From Caprella mutica (taxonomy: Eukaryota > Arthropoda > Malacostraca > Amphipoda > Caprellidae): a DNA stretch of 64,000 bases. The stretch lies in the NCBI GenBank assembly GCA_947561585.1, contig CANNZV010000434.1, forward strand, positions 1 through 64,000, given 5' to 3'. The position numbers and the translations under genes are program-made. Each line of letters opens with the position of its first letter. The stretch's first letter is position 1. Below the pieces are notes generated by a model. That model saw nothing but the letters and a program-made list of their open reading frames with translations. It was not told the DNA's origin and ran no database searches. This document shows, piece after piece, positions 22,576-32,522 of this stretch.

Positions 22576-23211
22576 TGCTTATAGCGTCATTATACTCGGC
22601 CCCACGAATCTCCACTACCTTTCCCCCTTCAATTCGGGTGTAGACTTTTGGTATAACTGTGAGTTATACCAAAAAGACATTTTCACTGCATCTAAAAAAA
22701 ATCAATATATTAATTACAATGGAATAGAATTTCTTTAATTGACTGTTTTTATGCTAATCAATGAGCTGTAATTTCTAAGTAAATCTTTCGAAAGACTAAA
22801 GAATTGAGGACTTTGTGCAGTATATCACCAGCAACTTAGCTATTTTAGTAATTGGAGATTTCCAATTAATTTTCAGAGTACTAATTCAAATGTTTTTGAA
22901 AATTCATAAAGAAGTCGGCACAAAAGATTACATAATATCTTTTTCTCAAGAACAATATTAGTTATCTAGAATTACTTCAGTTATCATCCAACTTCAGAAA
23001 AGATAGGGAAAAACAGCATGATTAGATTTTAAGCCTTAAAATTCATGTGATGTAATGTGCCCATAGAGAAAATATATTATAAAGTTTAATTATTTGAATA
23101 TACTACAATACAATAATTTCATCCTCGTGATGAAAAGACTTAAATGTTGGTCATAGTTATACTATGGACATATAAATTTCAATGAAAGATAAATATGAAT
23201 TATATACTTAC
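22576..23211. other. Flank between retrotransposon and DUF4806 exon; mostly featureless
   Basis: Apart from a short open minus-strand segment at about 22576-22640 (see 9400-9563), AT-rich with no supported gene. If the DUF4806 exon at 23212 is spliced, its 3' partner should lie here or beyond, but I cannot identify it. Confidence 0.4.
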
Positions 23212-23515
23212 TTAACACGCATTCGTAGCATTTCAAATCTTTCAAGAGAAGTTTGTTTTTCTTTTCCAACAAGCTAAAGTTCGATGCCAGCTTTCTTGTA
23301 AGGAGATGCGTCATGGCCTGATTCACAACATGTACTCTTCTTCTTGTCCCACCGATAAGAGCAAGTCTATTTACAAGTGTAGTCTTTTTGGCGTCAGTTT
23401 CTCCAATATATTTTTCCAGAACCTCTAGACTTGCCCAGAGAGTCAAGTCAATTGGAAATGAAGGAAGTTTGGTATCAGCGTCACCGTCGAGAAGAGAATT
23501 AGCAGTAGAAGTCAT
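23212..23515 (-). CDS. DUF4806 domain exon
   Basis: Open from MTSTANSLLDGD at 23515, with FPIDLTLWASLEVLEKYIG, LVNRLALIGGTRRR and LLTRKLASNFSLLEKKNK in the order and spacing of the DUF4806 domain (an xPxxxxxxLExLE start, a LxxIGG centre and a LAxxFSxxGxxxK end). It ends at a strong donor, GTAAGT (23211-23206), after KDLKCYECVL. An upstream in-frame stretch (LMEATLAINSRTEILMKQMESL, about 23540-23612) is separated from it by TAG. Confidence 0.6.
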
Positions 23516-23674
23516 ATACTTTTTAATAGTCAGTTGATTCTATCTTAGGCTTTCCATTTGTTTCATCAATATCTCTGTTCTGGAATTAATAGCCAGAGTA
23601 GCTTCCATGAGTACTTGGAATTCTTGCCTTCAGAATCTAGAAGAAAACAAGTAGAGCAAAAGGGCATTCAAATA

Positions 23675-25227
23675 CAACCCGTGCCACGATAATAGCTTGA
23701 CTAATTTTTTATTGTTAAATATATTGCGACTTTTCCTTTTAATCTGAAACTTTTCTGGTTGAAGTGTTTACGTATGGCAACACTGCCACCGGCTCTTCAT
23801 TTGAATCTTTTCACTATTTCATGTGTTATTCCATTTAAAGTGTTTATTTGGTGTCCCACGCTATTAGCTTTTGTACACAAAATTCACAATGGGACGTGCT
23901 AGAGGCCTTACTGAGGCGGAAAAGGCCAAAATAGTGAAATATATGGCTAAAAGAACGCCTATTAAAGATATTGCTGCTTCAATAGGCCGCCATGTTGACA
24001 CAGTAAAGCGCTATCTCGCGGACCCGTCGCCAAGGAATAAACGCTCGGACTCTGGCGTTCTGAAGACAGCTAGCACTCGGGATCTCCGTAATGTGAAGAG
24101 ATTAATGTCAAAAACCCTAGGACTGACCTCTAAAGAAATTTTCAACCAAGCAAATCTTCCTGAAGTTTCGAAAACAACAAGATGTCGGTTGCTGAGAATA
24201 ATGGGCAAGAGTGTTGCAGCTGAAAAACGACCTCCTCTGTCGGCCAGTCACAAAGATTCACGTTTGAAATGGGCTCGAGCGCACATGAAGACCAACATGC
24301 AGATGGTACTATTCACCGATGAATCCAGGGCGACTCTGGATGGGCCGGACGGTTGGGGAAAAGGTGGGGTTGCAAATGGCCAAGAACGCCATACTCGTTT
24401 ACGTCGCCAACAGGGGGGAGGAGGCGTTATGATTTGGGCGGGTATTATTGGAGATGAACTTGTTGGTCCTGTGCGGGTGCCTGATGGTGTCAAAATAACA
24501 TCCCAGGCGTACTGTCAACTCCTTGACTCCGTTTTGCTTCCATGGCTGGATGATGTCCCATTGGCGATGCGTAACAGGTTGATATTTCAACACGATAATG
24601 CCCCCTCTCACTCGGCAAAAGCGACTCAAGCATTCTTGGCATCGATGGGATTTAAAGGTAATCGTTTGATGGTCTGGCCGGCATGTTCGCCCGATCTGAA
24701 TCCTATCGAAAATTTGTGGGGGCTTCAGAAACAGGCAATTTACAAGGATGGCACGCAGTACACATCTAAAGAAGACTTATGGAATGCTATAAAGACATCT
24801 GCAAGCACCATTCCTCGTTCTGAAATTAAAAAATTAACAGAATCTGTCGACAAGAGGATTGAATTGGTTCTCCAGAAGAAAGGTTCATATGTAAAATATT
24901 AAATACCAAATCCATTATTTCAATATAAACTAAGACTTTATTTACATAAATAAACCTTTTATAGTCATATTATTTTATTATAAACCTTTTTTGATGATGA
25001 TAATTAATAAAATTCAATAAAAAGCTATTATCGTGGCACGGCTTAAAACCCCCTAAAATATGTAAAATATATATAAAAATAAACAACGCAATAAAATTAC
25101 CTGAGAACTTCTGAAAAAGTTCCAGGTCGGGTCGCAAACATACCATGAAAACAGTGCCGCTCTAACAGTAATAATTTTCATTTTAGGTTTCAAAATGTGT
25201 TTTAAGCTATTATCGTGGCACGGGCTG
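23675..25227 (+). mobile_element. Tc1/mariner element of DD37E type, apparently intact
   Basis: TIRs CAACCCGTGCCACGATAATAGCTTGA (left) and, reversed from the right end, CAGCCCGTGCCACGATAATAGCTTAA. A TA lies at each side (23673-23674 and 25228-25229). A third TIR copy lies at 25021-25043, just beyond the coding region, so the right end may be duplicated, or the element may really end at 25043 with a solo end beyond. It contains an intact transposase. It sits in an intron-like gap of the DUF4806 locus. Confidence 0.8.
23889..24902 (+). CDS. Tc1/mariner DD37E transposase, intact
   Basis: Cut-and-paste transposase that binds the element's TIRs and inserts at TA. Starting at the second ATG (MGRARGLTEAEK), it is 337 aa, a usual family length. 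Residues 8-45 form an HTH (IKDIAASIGRHVDTVKRYL), followed by a second HTH around 65-105. The catalytic triad is complete: D144 (LFTDES), D236 (FQHDNAPSH) and E274 (NPIENLW), with 37 residues between the last two (DD37E). A GGGGVMIWAGI glycine-rich box lies at 176-186. There is no stop or shift over the whole length, so activity is possible. The upstream ATG at 23871 would add only six residues. A decayed palindromic relative lies at 56692-58253. Confidence 0.9.
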   Translation: MGRARGLTEAEKAKIVKYMAKRTPIKDIAASIGRHVDTVKRYLADPSPRNKRSDSGVLKTASTRDLRNVKRLMSKTLGLTSKEIFNQANLPEVSKTTRCRLLRIMGKSVAAEKRPPLSASHKDSRLKWARAHMKTNMQMVLFTDESRATLDGPDGWGKGGVANGQERHTRLRRQQGGGGVMIWAGIIGDELVGPVRVPDGVKITSQAYCQLLDSVLLPWLDDVPLAMRNRLIFQHDNAPSHSAKATQAFLASMGFKGNRLMVWPACSPDLNPIENLWGLQKQAIYKDGTQYTSKEDLWNAIKTSASTIPRSEIKKLTESVDKRIELVLQKKGSYVKY

Positions 25228-25266
25228 TATTAGCATCCCTTATCTTATATCATCATTCATACTCAC

Positions 25267-25311
25267 TGGATGATGAAGCCTGACTAGTTGATGCTGTAGC
25301 TTCACCAGGGT
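25267..25311 (-). CDS. Small exon of the DUF4806-type gene
   Basis: 45 nt between TTTTTTAG and GTGAGTATGAAT, phase 1 at both ends, reading PGEATASTSQASSS. The exon at 25435 has a closely similar start (ACTCTGGTGAAG) after TTCTGCAG, and the donor context TCATCCA/GTGAGTATGAAT recurs at the end of exon 2. These exons therefore look like local duplicates encoding a Ser/Thr-rich linker. Confidence 0.4.
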
Positions 25312-25892
25312 CTAAAAAATCGATATGGGAAGAAGATTATTATCATTCAGAAGTTATATTCCCTAATCATATATTTCAAATCAGCCTGACTAGTTGATGC
25401 AAAAGTTTTGATCAAGACATCACCTTCACCAGAGTCTGCAGAACAAATATGGAAAAAAAAAAGATTATTATTTCTAAAATTATGTTCCTCTGTCATATAT
25501 TCAAACGTGGTCAGACACCAGAGTCTTCGCAGACATTTCATCCACAGACAATTCGTCCACAAAATGCTTTATATTGTATTTTATTTATAAGGAGAATATA
25601 ATTTATATTTTTAACTCATTTTATATGCAGTATATATATTCTATATTGTAAAAGTTAACAACACCATTTGCAATCATTCTTATGGCAATCTTCTTTTCCA
25701 ACAGAGAAATAATGGAACTGAATATTTTTGTTCAGTTCCAAACATTAGATATTCATAGATATGCGAATAATTATTAAACAAAGAGAGTAAAGTAAATATA
25801 TATAAATATCTAAATTTATAACTAAATTCAGTAGAAAAAGATTATGATTCAAATACTACAATATTATATCGTACAATGTAATTCATACTCAC

Positions 25893-26149
25893 TGGATGAT
25901 AGACCGAGAACAGGAGTAGCATCAGAGGCTGTTATTAGAGTTGCAGTAATAAGATTCCTTTTACTGGACGATAAGGCTCTCCTCTTAAGAGGAGGAGAAG
26001 GTAGCTGATATATTTCCTCTTCACTCAAGTTGCCATAGGAGGTTTCGCCTTCTGTTGTCTAAACAACTTGACTTTTTCAAAGCATCAGCGTAGTCTGTGG
26101 CCTTGCTCTTAATTTTGATGGTGTATCTCGTGTAACTTTTTTCCTGGGC
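25893..26149 (-). pseudogene. Exon 2 of the DUF4806-type gene, frame-damaged
   Basis: The acceptor is AATGCTTAG (26158-26150) and the donor GTGAGT (25892-25887). The first part is open in phase with exon 1 (AQEKSYTRYTIKIKSKATDY), but the Ser/Glu/Pro-rich continuation (GETSYGNLSEEE, then SSSKRN) is in another frame. An indel near 26070 best explains this. Confidence 0.4.
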
Positions 26150-26196
26150 CTAAGCATTTTTTTATTAGAGATTCAATTCTTGTTGCTTTTAAGCAC

Positions 26197-26301
26197 ATTT
26201 ATAGGCCAGAGACAGAGGGTTTTATCTCCATTAGTTCTGCACCAAGATGTTGGAACAACCTCTACCTCATTGGTTTCACAAAATAGTACAACTCTATACA
26301 T
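26197..26301 (-). CDS. Exon 1 of the DUF4806-type gene
   Basis: ATG at 26301; reads MYRVVLFCETNEVEVVPTSW and continues to CLWPIN. It ends at an AAT/GTGCTT donor, phase 0. The pattern (hydrophobic opening, EVEVVPxSW, then C-x-WP) is the usual N-terminus of DUF4806 proteins. The start is chosen because upstream codons are AT-rich and unlike the family. Confidence 0.45.
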
Positions 26302-26485
26302 TGTATGTGATTGATCAACAAAAATACTACTAGAATAAAATATAGATGATATAATAAATATATCTATACAATGCATAGACTGTCCTTGATATTGATGCTG
26401 CAGACTGTATTTAAAAATAACTTTTAACTTTAATAAAAAGCCCGACTCACATGTGTCAACCTCAGTAGCTATATCCCAGGCAACA

Positions 26486-26684
26486 AAATGACCTTCCCGG
26501 GATATTCCCTTCCGATATCCCCAGGGAATGTTCCGAGAACATCGTTAGATGTTTATTCCCTACCGATATTCCGGGAACATTCCCTTAGGATGTTCCCAAA
26601 AAAGTACAAAAACGGACATTTTCGCGATATCCCCTGGGGACATCGGTAGGGAATATCGCGGGGATATTGCGGGAAGGTTATTTT
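26486..26684. mobile_element. Palindromic GGGATATTCCC-rich MITE
   Basis: About 200 bp that folds almost end to end: TGACCTTCCCGGGATATTCCC at the left pairs with GGGGATATTGCGGGAAGGTTA at the right. Inside are repeated GGGAATGTTC / GAACATTCCC blocks. No ORF. The TSD is unclear, so the class is open. Confidence 0.6.
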
Positions 26685-26934
26685 ACAATTGCTCATAATA
26701 AAAATATATGCTAGTATAACTTCATTATTGCTAATGACTAGGAGTACACCCGTGCTGGTACTTATTCATTCGGTCTGAAATGCATCTCTTGTATTAGTGT
26801 GAATCTTTTCTGTAGCTATTGGAGTTTTGATGAGTAGATATGGTTTGCGCACACAACTGTCACTAGCTTTCAATTTAGCATATCCTTCACTGTGTATTCA
26901 CGCCAGTTACCTCCATCAGCCATGTGTAAAGTAT

Positions 26935-27307
26935 GGGGTACGGTCAAGAGCCCCCCCCCCCCCCCGGTCATAAGCCCCCCGGTCACGAGCCCCCACTTTC
27001 TGTTTTTTTAATCCTTATTTACCTAGTTAAACAAATGAAGAACTACTTAGATAGAAATAACTGAGAGTTGTTAATGTTGTTTGATGTAGTTTGTTTTACT
27101 GTACACTTCATGTTTGTTTAATGACCTGGCAGGGGGGTTCGGGGGGCGGCACGCCCCCCGATATACATATACTTTATGTCTAATCAGTAATGAACTACCA
27201 AAGTGTCAATAAGGATTAAATAATAAAAGTAAATAAGGATTTAAAAACAGGGGGGCTTATGACCTAGGGGGGCTCATGACCGGGGAAGGGGCTTATGACC
27301 TACACCC
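26935..27307. mobile_element. C-rich MULE-like MITE, complete copy
   Basis: 373 bp flanked by an exact 9-bp duplication GTAAAGTAT (26926-26934 and 27308-27316). Each end carries two to three units of GGTCAxRAGCCCCCC in inverted orientation (poly-C at the left, poly-G at the right). Then come inverted arms TTTTTAATCCTTATTTACCTA and TAAATAAGGATTTAAAAA, and a central hairpin CGGGGGGCGGCACGCCCCCCG (27138-27158). A 9-bp duplication fits a Mutator-like transposase. Further copies are at 33402-34481 and 34866-35153. Confidence 0.75.
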
Positions 27308-27485
27308 GTAAAGTATACGACCAGCAAGCAGTTAACCACATTATATTCTTTTACAGCTTCATTTCAAAACATTTATAACACTAATAAGATGGAATTTTCA
27401 ACAATATTATCATACATAGGAACATTTTTTACCATTCTATAAGTACATACTACCTACCTAATACTCAGTAATAGTTTTTTAGGTA

Positions 27486-30172
27486 GGGTAAGGTGGGCAT
27501 CAGTGGGCACAGTGGGACAGTGTGAATAACTTTTTTAATATAAGGTAATTTTTGTCAACCGTCTCGGGTAGTATTCTCCTACTAACAGTTCACCGACTCG
27601 CATTACCGAGAGGTTGTGTTGTGTCGGTTGCTCCGTAAAACAGCAATTTCATTTTCCAGGTGAGTCGAGTAAATTTTTTGTGAAGAATTATAAATCTAAT
27701 TAACGATTAATTTGAATCAGTGAGGATTTTGTGTAACTCTTAAAATGGTGATATAGATCTATTGTTAGCGTATGTAGCTTCTATAAGTACAATCTCATTT
27801 AGTTCGTTAGTGGTGTAGAATATTACACAAAATGGCGGCATGGGGTTCTTTGGGACAGTAAAATCAGTCAACACTGGGACAGTGTCCCACTGAACCCCAG
27901 TATGTCCCAGTGAACCCCGCTTTGAATAATATTTGTATTTAATATTTTATATGTTACTTATTCAACCAAATATGTTACAGTTGCAAGATGCCTCGGTCCA
28001 GAACAAGAAAAACTGATCATGGGATGGCCTCAGAAGCTGCTATGGGGGCTGCAGTTAAACTTGTTATAAGTGGTACATCAATTAGAATTGCAGCAGAGAA
28101 AAGTGGAGTAACTAAAAGTTCACTGCAAAGATACGTTCAAAAATATAAGAAAGCTCCTAGCACTGAAAAAGAATCGTGCGAATTTACACCTAACTATTCT
28201 GCACGAAAAGTTTTTTCAAGTCAAGAGGAAGATTCATTAAAATCTTACGTAATTAAATGTTCAAGCATGAACTATGGATTGACCAGACGTAAAGTTAGAA
28301 TTCTTGCATTTGAATTTGCTCTAAAGAACAATAAAATAATGCCAGACAATTGGATGTCGAATAAATCTGCAGGAGAAGATTGGATGTATGGATTTATGAA
28401 GAGACATCAATTATCCTTGAGACAACCTGAATCGTGCAGCCTCGGTAGATCGATAGCTTTCAATAAGCATAACATCGCATTGTTCTATTCCAAACTGAAA
28501 GAAGTTTACAGCAGGTTCTCAGTATTTTCGGATGGATCGCGTGTTTACAATTTAGATGAAACTTCGACTACAACCGTTCATAAGCCTCAGAAGATTGTAA
28601 CTCAACGAGGCATTCGACAAATATCACAGGTAACCAGTGCAGAACGTGGCACACTTGTAACCACATGCTTCAGTATTAATGCACATGGGCATTGCTTACC
28701 CCCTGCAATGGTATTTCCACGTGTCCACTTTAAATCTTTCATGATCAATGATGCTCCAGCTGGGACACTTGGATTAGCAACCACTTCAGGCTGGATGAAC
28801 AGTGAACTGTTCTTAGAAGTAATGAAGCATTTCATTAAACATACTTCGGCATCTAAAGATAATCCTGCTGTCTTGATTCTAGATAACCACGAGTCCCATC
28901 TTTCAATTGCAGTTTTAGACATTGCAAAAGACAATGGAGTGACCATTCTAACCCTTCATCCTCATTGCAGCCATAAAATACAGCCTCTAGATGTTTCCGT
29001 GTATGGTCCATTCAAAACATATTATTCAGCCGCAATGGAATCAATCCTGCTGGAAAAACCAGGTCAACCAATTACTATTTATGACATTGCGAAAATAGTG
29101 AACACTGCTCATCAAAGAGCCATGACTCCTTCCAATATAATTTCTGGATTTAGAAAGACTGGAATATTTCCTTTCGATGAACATGTGTTTGCAGATTCTG
29201 ATTTTGCACCAAGTATCGCAACAGATAGACCAAATCCTGAAATTCACCAAGAAGAAATTATGAACGTGGAAGGTGCTGGTCAACCAATTTCTGATAATGG
29301 AGAACCCCTTTTCAGATCTCCACAAGATATAAGAGGTTACCCAGCGGCCCAACCAAGAAAAAGTGTTACGCATCAGCGAAAAAAAAGGCGTAGCATGATT
29401 GCAACAGACACACCTGAAAAGGATGAGCTAACAGCAAGCTCTAATAGAGCAGGTCCTTCAAAAACGGCCAGGACCAATAATTGTCAAGCAAAGCGCAGGA
29501 TTATTACAGAAGAAGTTGCTTTGGCTTCATCATCCGATGAAGACGAATTGGTGTTGTCTGATCATTCTTCTGATGAAATTGACGAGGACATTTTGACTGG
29601 ACGAAGATATAAGGGATTCCTTCCTTTAGAAAATGAACCAGTTATTGATAACTATGTCCTTGTTGAATTCAACACGGAGCCGAAAACTTATTATGTAGGA
29701 ATAATCATTGGAGAAAAAGATATGGAGGATGAATTTGAGATATCTTATTTAAAAAGACGGCTCAAATCTGAACAATTTGTCTTCCCTGAACTTAATGATA
29801 TTGCTTCGGTGAAGCTGGACGACATAAAGATGATCCTTAACAACCCAATTAGGTGCGGAACCACTAAGAGGCAAAACTCTAATTTAAAATTTGATTATAA
29901 CTTTGATAATATACTAGTTAAGTAAAATGTCCCATTGTGCCCCTGAGCCTGTCCCAGTATGCCCCATCATCGGGGTTACTTGGGACATTTTTTGTTCTTT
30001 ATTCTTTTATTTTTTTCTAGTCAACGGAAATATTTATTTCAATTTCTATAACATGATAGAATAGATTAGTTTACAAGGTTTATGTTCAAATTATTTTTTT
30101 AAGTTTCTAACGGAAAATATAAGTTTCACAGACGATTTTGTAATTATTGTCCCATTGTTCCCCATCTTCCCC
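27486..30172 (+). mobile_element. pogo-like transposon, apparently intact
   Basis: 2687 bp flanked by TA (27484-27485 and 30173-30174). The left end GGGTAAGGTGGGCATCAGTGGG and the reversed right end GGGGAAGATGGGGAACAATGGG are imperfect TIRs. Several more GTGGGACAGTGT / GTCCCATTGTGCCCC motifs occur inside both ends (27500-27525, 27858-27910, 29928-29990), probably multiple transposase-binding sites. It encodes a single intact transposase. Confidence 0.8.
27988..29925 (+). CDS. pogo-like DDxD transposase, intact
   Basis: 645-aa DDE-superfamily transposase of the pogo/Tigger/jerky kind. Residues 15-53 form a Psq-type HTH (SIRIAAEKSGVTKSSLQRYV). Residues 75-145 resemble the CENP-B-type DNA-binding domain (WMSNKSAGEDWMYGFMKRH). 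The catalytic core has D190 (NLDETS), D299 (LILDNHESH) and D335 (KIQPLDVSVYGPFK), 35 residues apart for the last pair, and NIISGFRKTGIFPF follows. The tail has a basic patch (QRKKRRS, about 475-485), acidic clusters (SSSDEDE) and a conserved-looking end (YYVGIIIGE). No frame damage. The start MPRSRTRKT is typical of this group. Confidence 0.9.
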   Translation: MPRSRTRKTDHGMASEAAMGAAVKLVISGTSIRIAAEKSGVTKSSLQRYVQKYKKAPSTEKESCEFTPNYSARKVFSSQEEDSLKSYVIKCSSMNYGLTRRKVRILAFEFALKNNKIMPDNWMSNKSAGEDWMYGFMKRHQLSLRQPESCSLGRSIAFNKHNIALFYSKLKEVYSRFSVFSDGSRVYNLDETSTTTVHKPQKIVTQRGIRQISQVTSAERGTLVTTCFSINAHGHCLPPAMVFPRVHFKSFMINDAPAGTLGLATTSGWMNSELFLEVMKHFIKHTSASKDNPAVLILDNHESHLSIAVLDIAKDNGVTILTLHPHCSHKIQPLDVSVYGPFKTYYSAAMESILLEKPGQPITIYDIAKIVNTAHQRAMTPSNIISGFRKTGIFPFDEHVFADSDFAPSIATDRPNPEIHQEEIMNVEGAGQPISDNGEPLFRSPQDIRGYPAAQPRKSVTHQRKKRRSMIATDTPEKDELTASSNRAGPSKTARTNNCQAKRRIITEEVALASSSDEDELVLSDHSSDEIDEDILTGRRYKGFLPLENEPVIDNYVLVEFNTEPKTYYVGIIIGEKDMEDEFEISYLKRRLKSEQFVFPELNDIASVKLDDIKMILNNPIRCGTTKRQNSNLKFDYNFDNILVK

Positions 30173-30329
30173 TAGGTTCTAGGTAGGTAATGAGGTAACC
30201 TACCAAGTCTCTCTATAGAATAATTATCAATTATTCCTAATTATGTAAATAATATTAAGTCATATTACCTAGATAAAATTTTCATAATGTTTTAGGGGAA
30301 CGTCACAAGTAACTTAAACACTGAAAGCT

Positions 30330-30741
30330 TTAAACAGATTCAATCTCATTTTGAACATAGCTTTCAGGAAAGATTTTCACCAACTATAAAACCATATTGA
30401 CTTATATTAATAAGTTCAAAACTGAAGAATCCACTTTATTTTGAACAAAAAACGATTAGATCGTAGGAGAACAGAACGAACACATGAAACCATTAATCTT
30501 ACTCATGAACACTTATTGAGAATTCAAACATATCAATCAGAATTATTTATACATCACAAAAGACACACTTCACCGAATTGTTAAACACGGTGTGAAGTAT
30601 CATCCTTCCAAGACGCATGCAAGGATCCAACTCTTAGAACTGATTTACCGCAGTCTAAATTTTTCAAGATAGTTTCTGCTAAGAAATCATCGTTTTGGAG
30701 AAGACATCGTGATTGGCGATGAAAAAGTATTTCCATCATGC
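30330..30741 (+). pseudogene. Mariner transposase relic, interrupted by a MITE
   Basis: Broken frames give LHRIVKHGVKYHPSKTHARIQLLE and then GEDIVIGDEKVFPSC, resembling the second HTH and the first catalytic block of mariner transposases. The reading stops where the element at 30742 begins, and no downstream catalytic part is found. It may be a truncated copy split by that insertion. Confidence 0.35.
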
Positions 30742-31623
30742 CACAGATCATTGAATATAGAAGATGTCTCATTATAACCTGGACGCTATTGGCCAAATAA
30801 TTATTTAAGTGAGAGCGTATCAGCCAATCAGAGAGAGGCGTAACGTGACGTCACATATTACAAACGTACTCGCAAACTGATAAGTATATACATAACGGTC
30901 ATTGCTACATTTTCTTTTACTTCCTATAAGCAGATATGGAAATTTTAATTTTCAGGAAAATAGGGAAATTAAAGTCGTATATATTTTAATATATATTTAT
31001 TATAGAATAGAAAACAAGAATGGAAGTCGAAACCGAAATATTTCGAGCAAACTAAAGAGTGTCTTATTAACTGTTCGACTGAACAGTTAATAAGATTCCA
31101 TTGTGCAAGCCTTTAGCCACAGATTGTTATCATATTTTCTTAATAAAAACAACTTGTACCCCATCTTTAAATGTATTGGTACAAAAGAAAAATGAACATT
31201 TTCACGCATTGCTCATTTTTCACCAGTTAATTTTGATGAAAGATAAAAAAAAAATTATTGAATTAGGCAGAAAATACAGCGCACACCCTCGCTCATAATA
31301 TTGCATCAGAAATTAACAAACGCTTGAAATTCGTACTAAACACACACGTACAAAACATGTACAGGATAGTAATAATTATATTATTTATAAATGTATAACT
31401 TTATTATCAGTTTAATATCATAAATAAATGTTTTGATTTTAAATAGTATATTTAAATTCAATAGTATTCTCTTTTTGTCGTTTTTTGAATAATTAAAACA
31501 AAATAATATATCAATCGTAGGCAACTCCAATGATACGTCACGTTACGCACTCCTCCGATGCCAAGTGTTGCTAGAAAATAGAAAATACTGTAGTGGGATA
31601 TGGTCTATATTCAATGATCTGTG
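30742..31623 (+). mobile_element. GATCATTGAATATAG-TIR element, copy A
   Basis: About 880 bp with ends CACAGATCATTGAATATAG and CTATATTCAATGATCTGTG, non-coding. Shared blocks with copy B (reverse orientation, 32523-33301) include GGACGCTATTGGCC, GTGAGAGCGTATCAGCC, GTGACGTCAC and GCCAAGTGTTGCTAGAAAATAG. The class is unknown because no clear target duplication was found. Confidence 0.65.
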
Positions 31624-32522
31624 ATCATCATCATAGCGTTGCCATATTCCAAGGATTTCGTAGAAAGTACTTGAAATATAAATATTTTGTATATAAAAGT
31701 CCTAATCTAGGTATTAAAATCATTATATATCATAGTTCTGTACACAATTCTCACATATTTCACAAATAAATGCATTCCGTTCTCTTAATTATTTAGTCAG
31801 CTCTATTAATTCTTGTAACAACAAGTTACGCTAAAGAGTCTTTCTTCGAAGAAATTGTCATTATTTTCATAATTTGTTGATAAAATGCCACAAATAGTAT
31901 CATTTAATGGGTATTTTTTGTGAATAGCTCTAATTACTTTGATTTTTATATTGATTATACAAAAAATAAAAAATTCCAAGGAAAATATTGCAATTCCAAG
32001 GATTTTTTGGGTAAAATTCAAAGGATTATATTTATTTCATCTGGCAACCCTAAAATTCCATGAAGGAAAGAGTCGATAAATAAAAAGTTAATTAAATGAA
32101 AAATAGCATTTTGTAAAATTTAACAACTACTACCATATGGAAATAAATTATACCTATTCTGAAGTCTTTTTGTGTTTTTCGTCCTCGCGCAAGCCCTTTT
32201 TATTTATATTTTTTCAATTCACTGCAGTATGTTAAATTTTTGTCGTAAATTTGACAGATTTTCCTGAAAGATACAGAAAAACTATAAAAATAAAATTATG
32301 CTTTTAGAAAAATCCCAACTTTAATAGTTTGTGAAATAAGCTAATTTGGAAATGGGTTTCCTTTTTTTGCGCTACCCTGTATACGTAAGGATTAAGATTT
32401 CAAACTCTGCGCGCATGTCACCGTCGAACACTCTGGAGCACTTTCCCATGGTTATACCACCATGGTATAACCAGAAGAGCAGGAAAGCAGGTGTGCGTAC
32501 ATATGGTGCAAAGAACTATAAC
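31624..32522. other. Spacer between copies A and B, with a possible small MITE
   Basis: 31634-32051 starts GCGTTGCCATATTCC and ends ATCTGGCAACCCTA, which may be weak inverted ends of a MITE of about 415 bp. 32440-32475 contains a perfect hairpin GGTTATACCACCATGGTATAACC. No gene is seen. Confidence 0.35.

Larger units (their letters stand above)
23212..26301 (-). pseudogene. DUF4806-family multi-exon gene or pseudogene
   Basis: On the minus strand, exon 1 (26301-26197) starts MYRVVLFCETNEVEVVPTSW and reads to CLWPIN, the N-terminal pattern of many DUF4806 proteins. A 47-nt intron, phase 0, would lead to exon 2 (26149-25893) with TIKIKSKATDYADALKK, then in another frame SEEEIYQLPSPPLKRR up to GTGAGT at 25892. 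Small exons follow at 25435 and 25311-25267, then the DUF4806 domain exon (23515-23212). A frame change in exon 2, an in-frame stop just upstream of the domain exon and uncertain phases suggest damage. A DD37E mariner sits in the last intron. The function of DUF4806 is unknown. It could also be a young gene whose introns I mis-placed. Confidence 0.5.
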
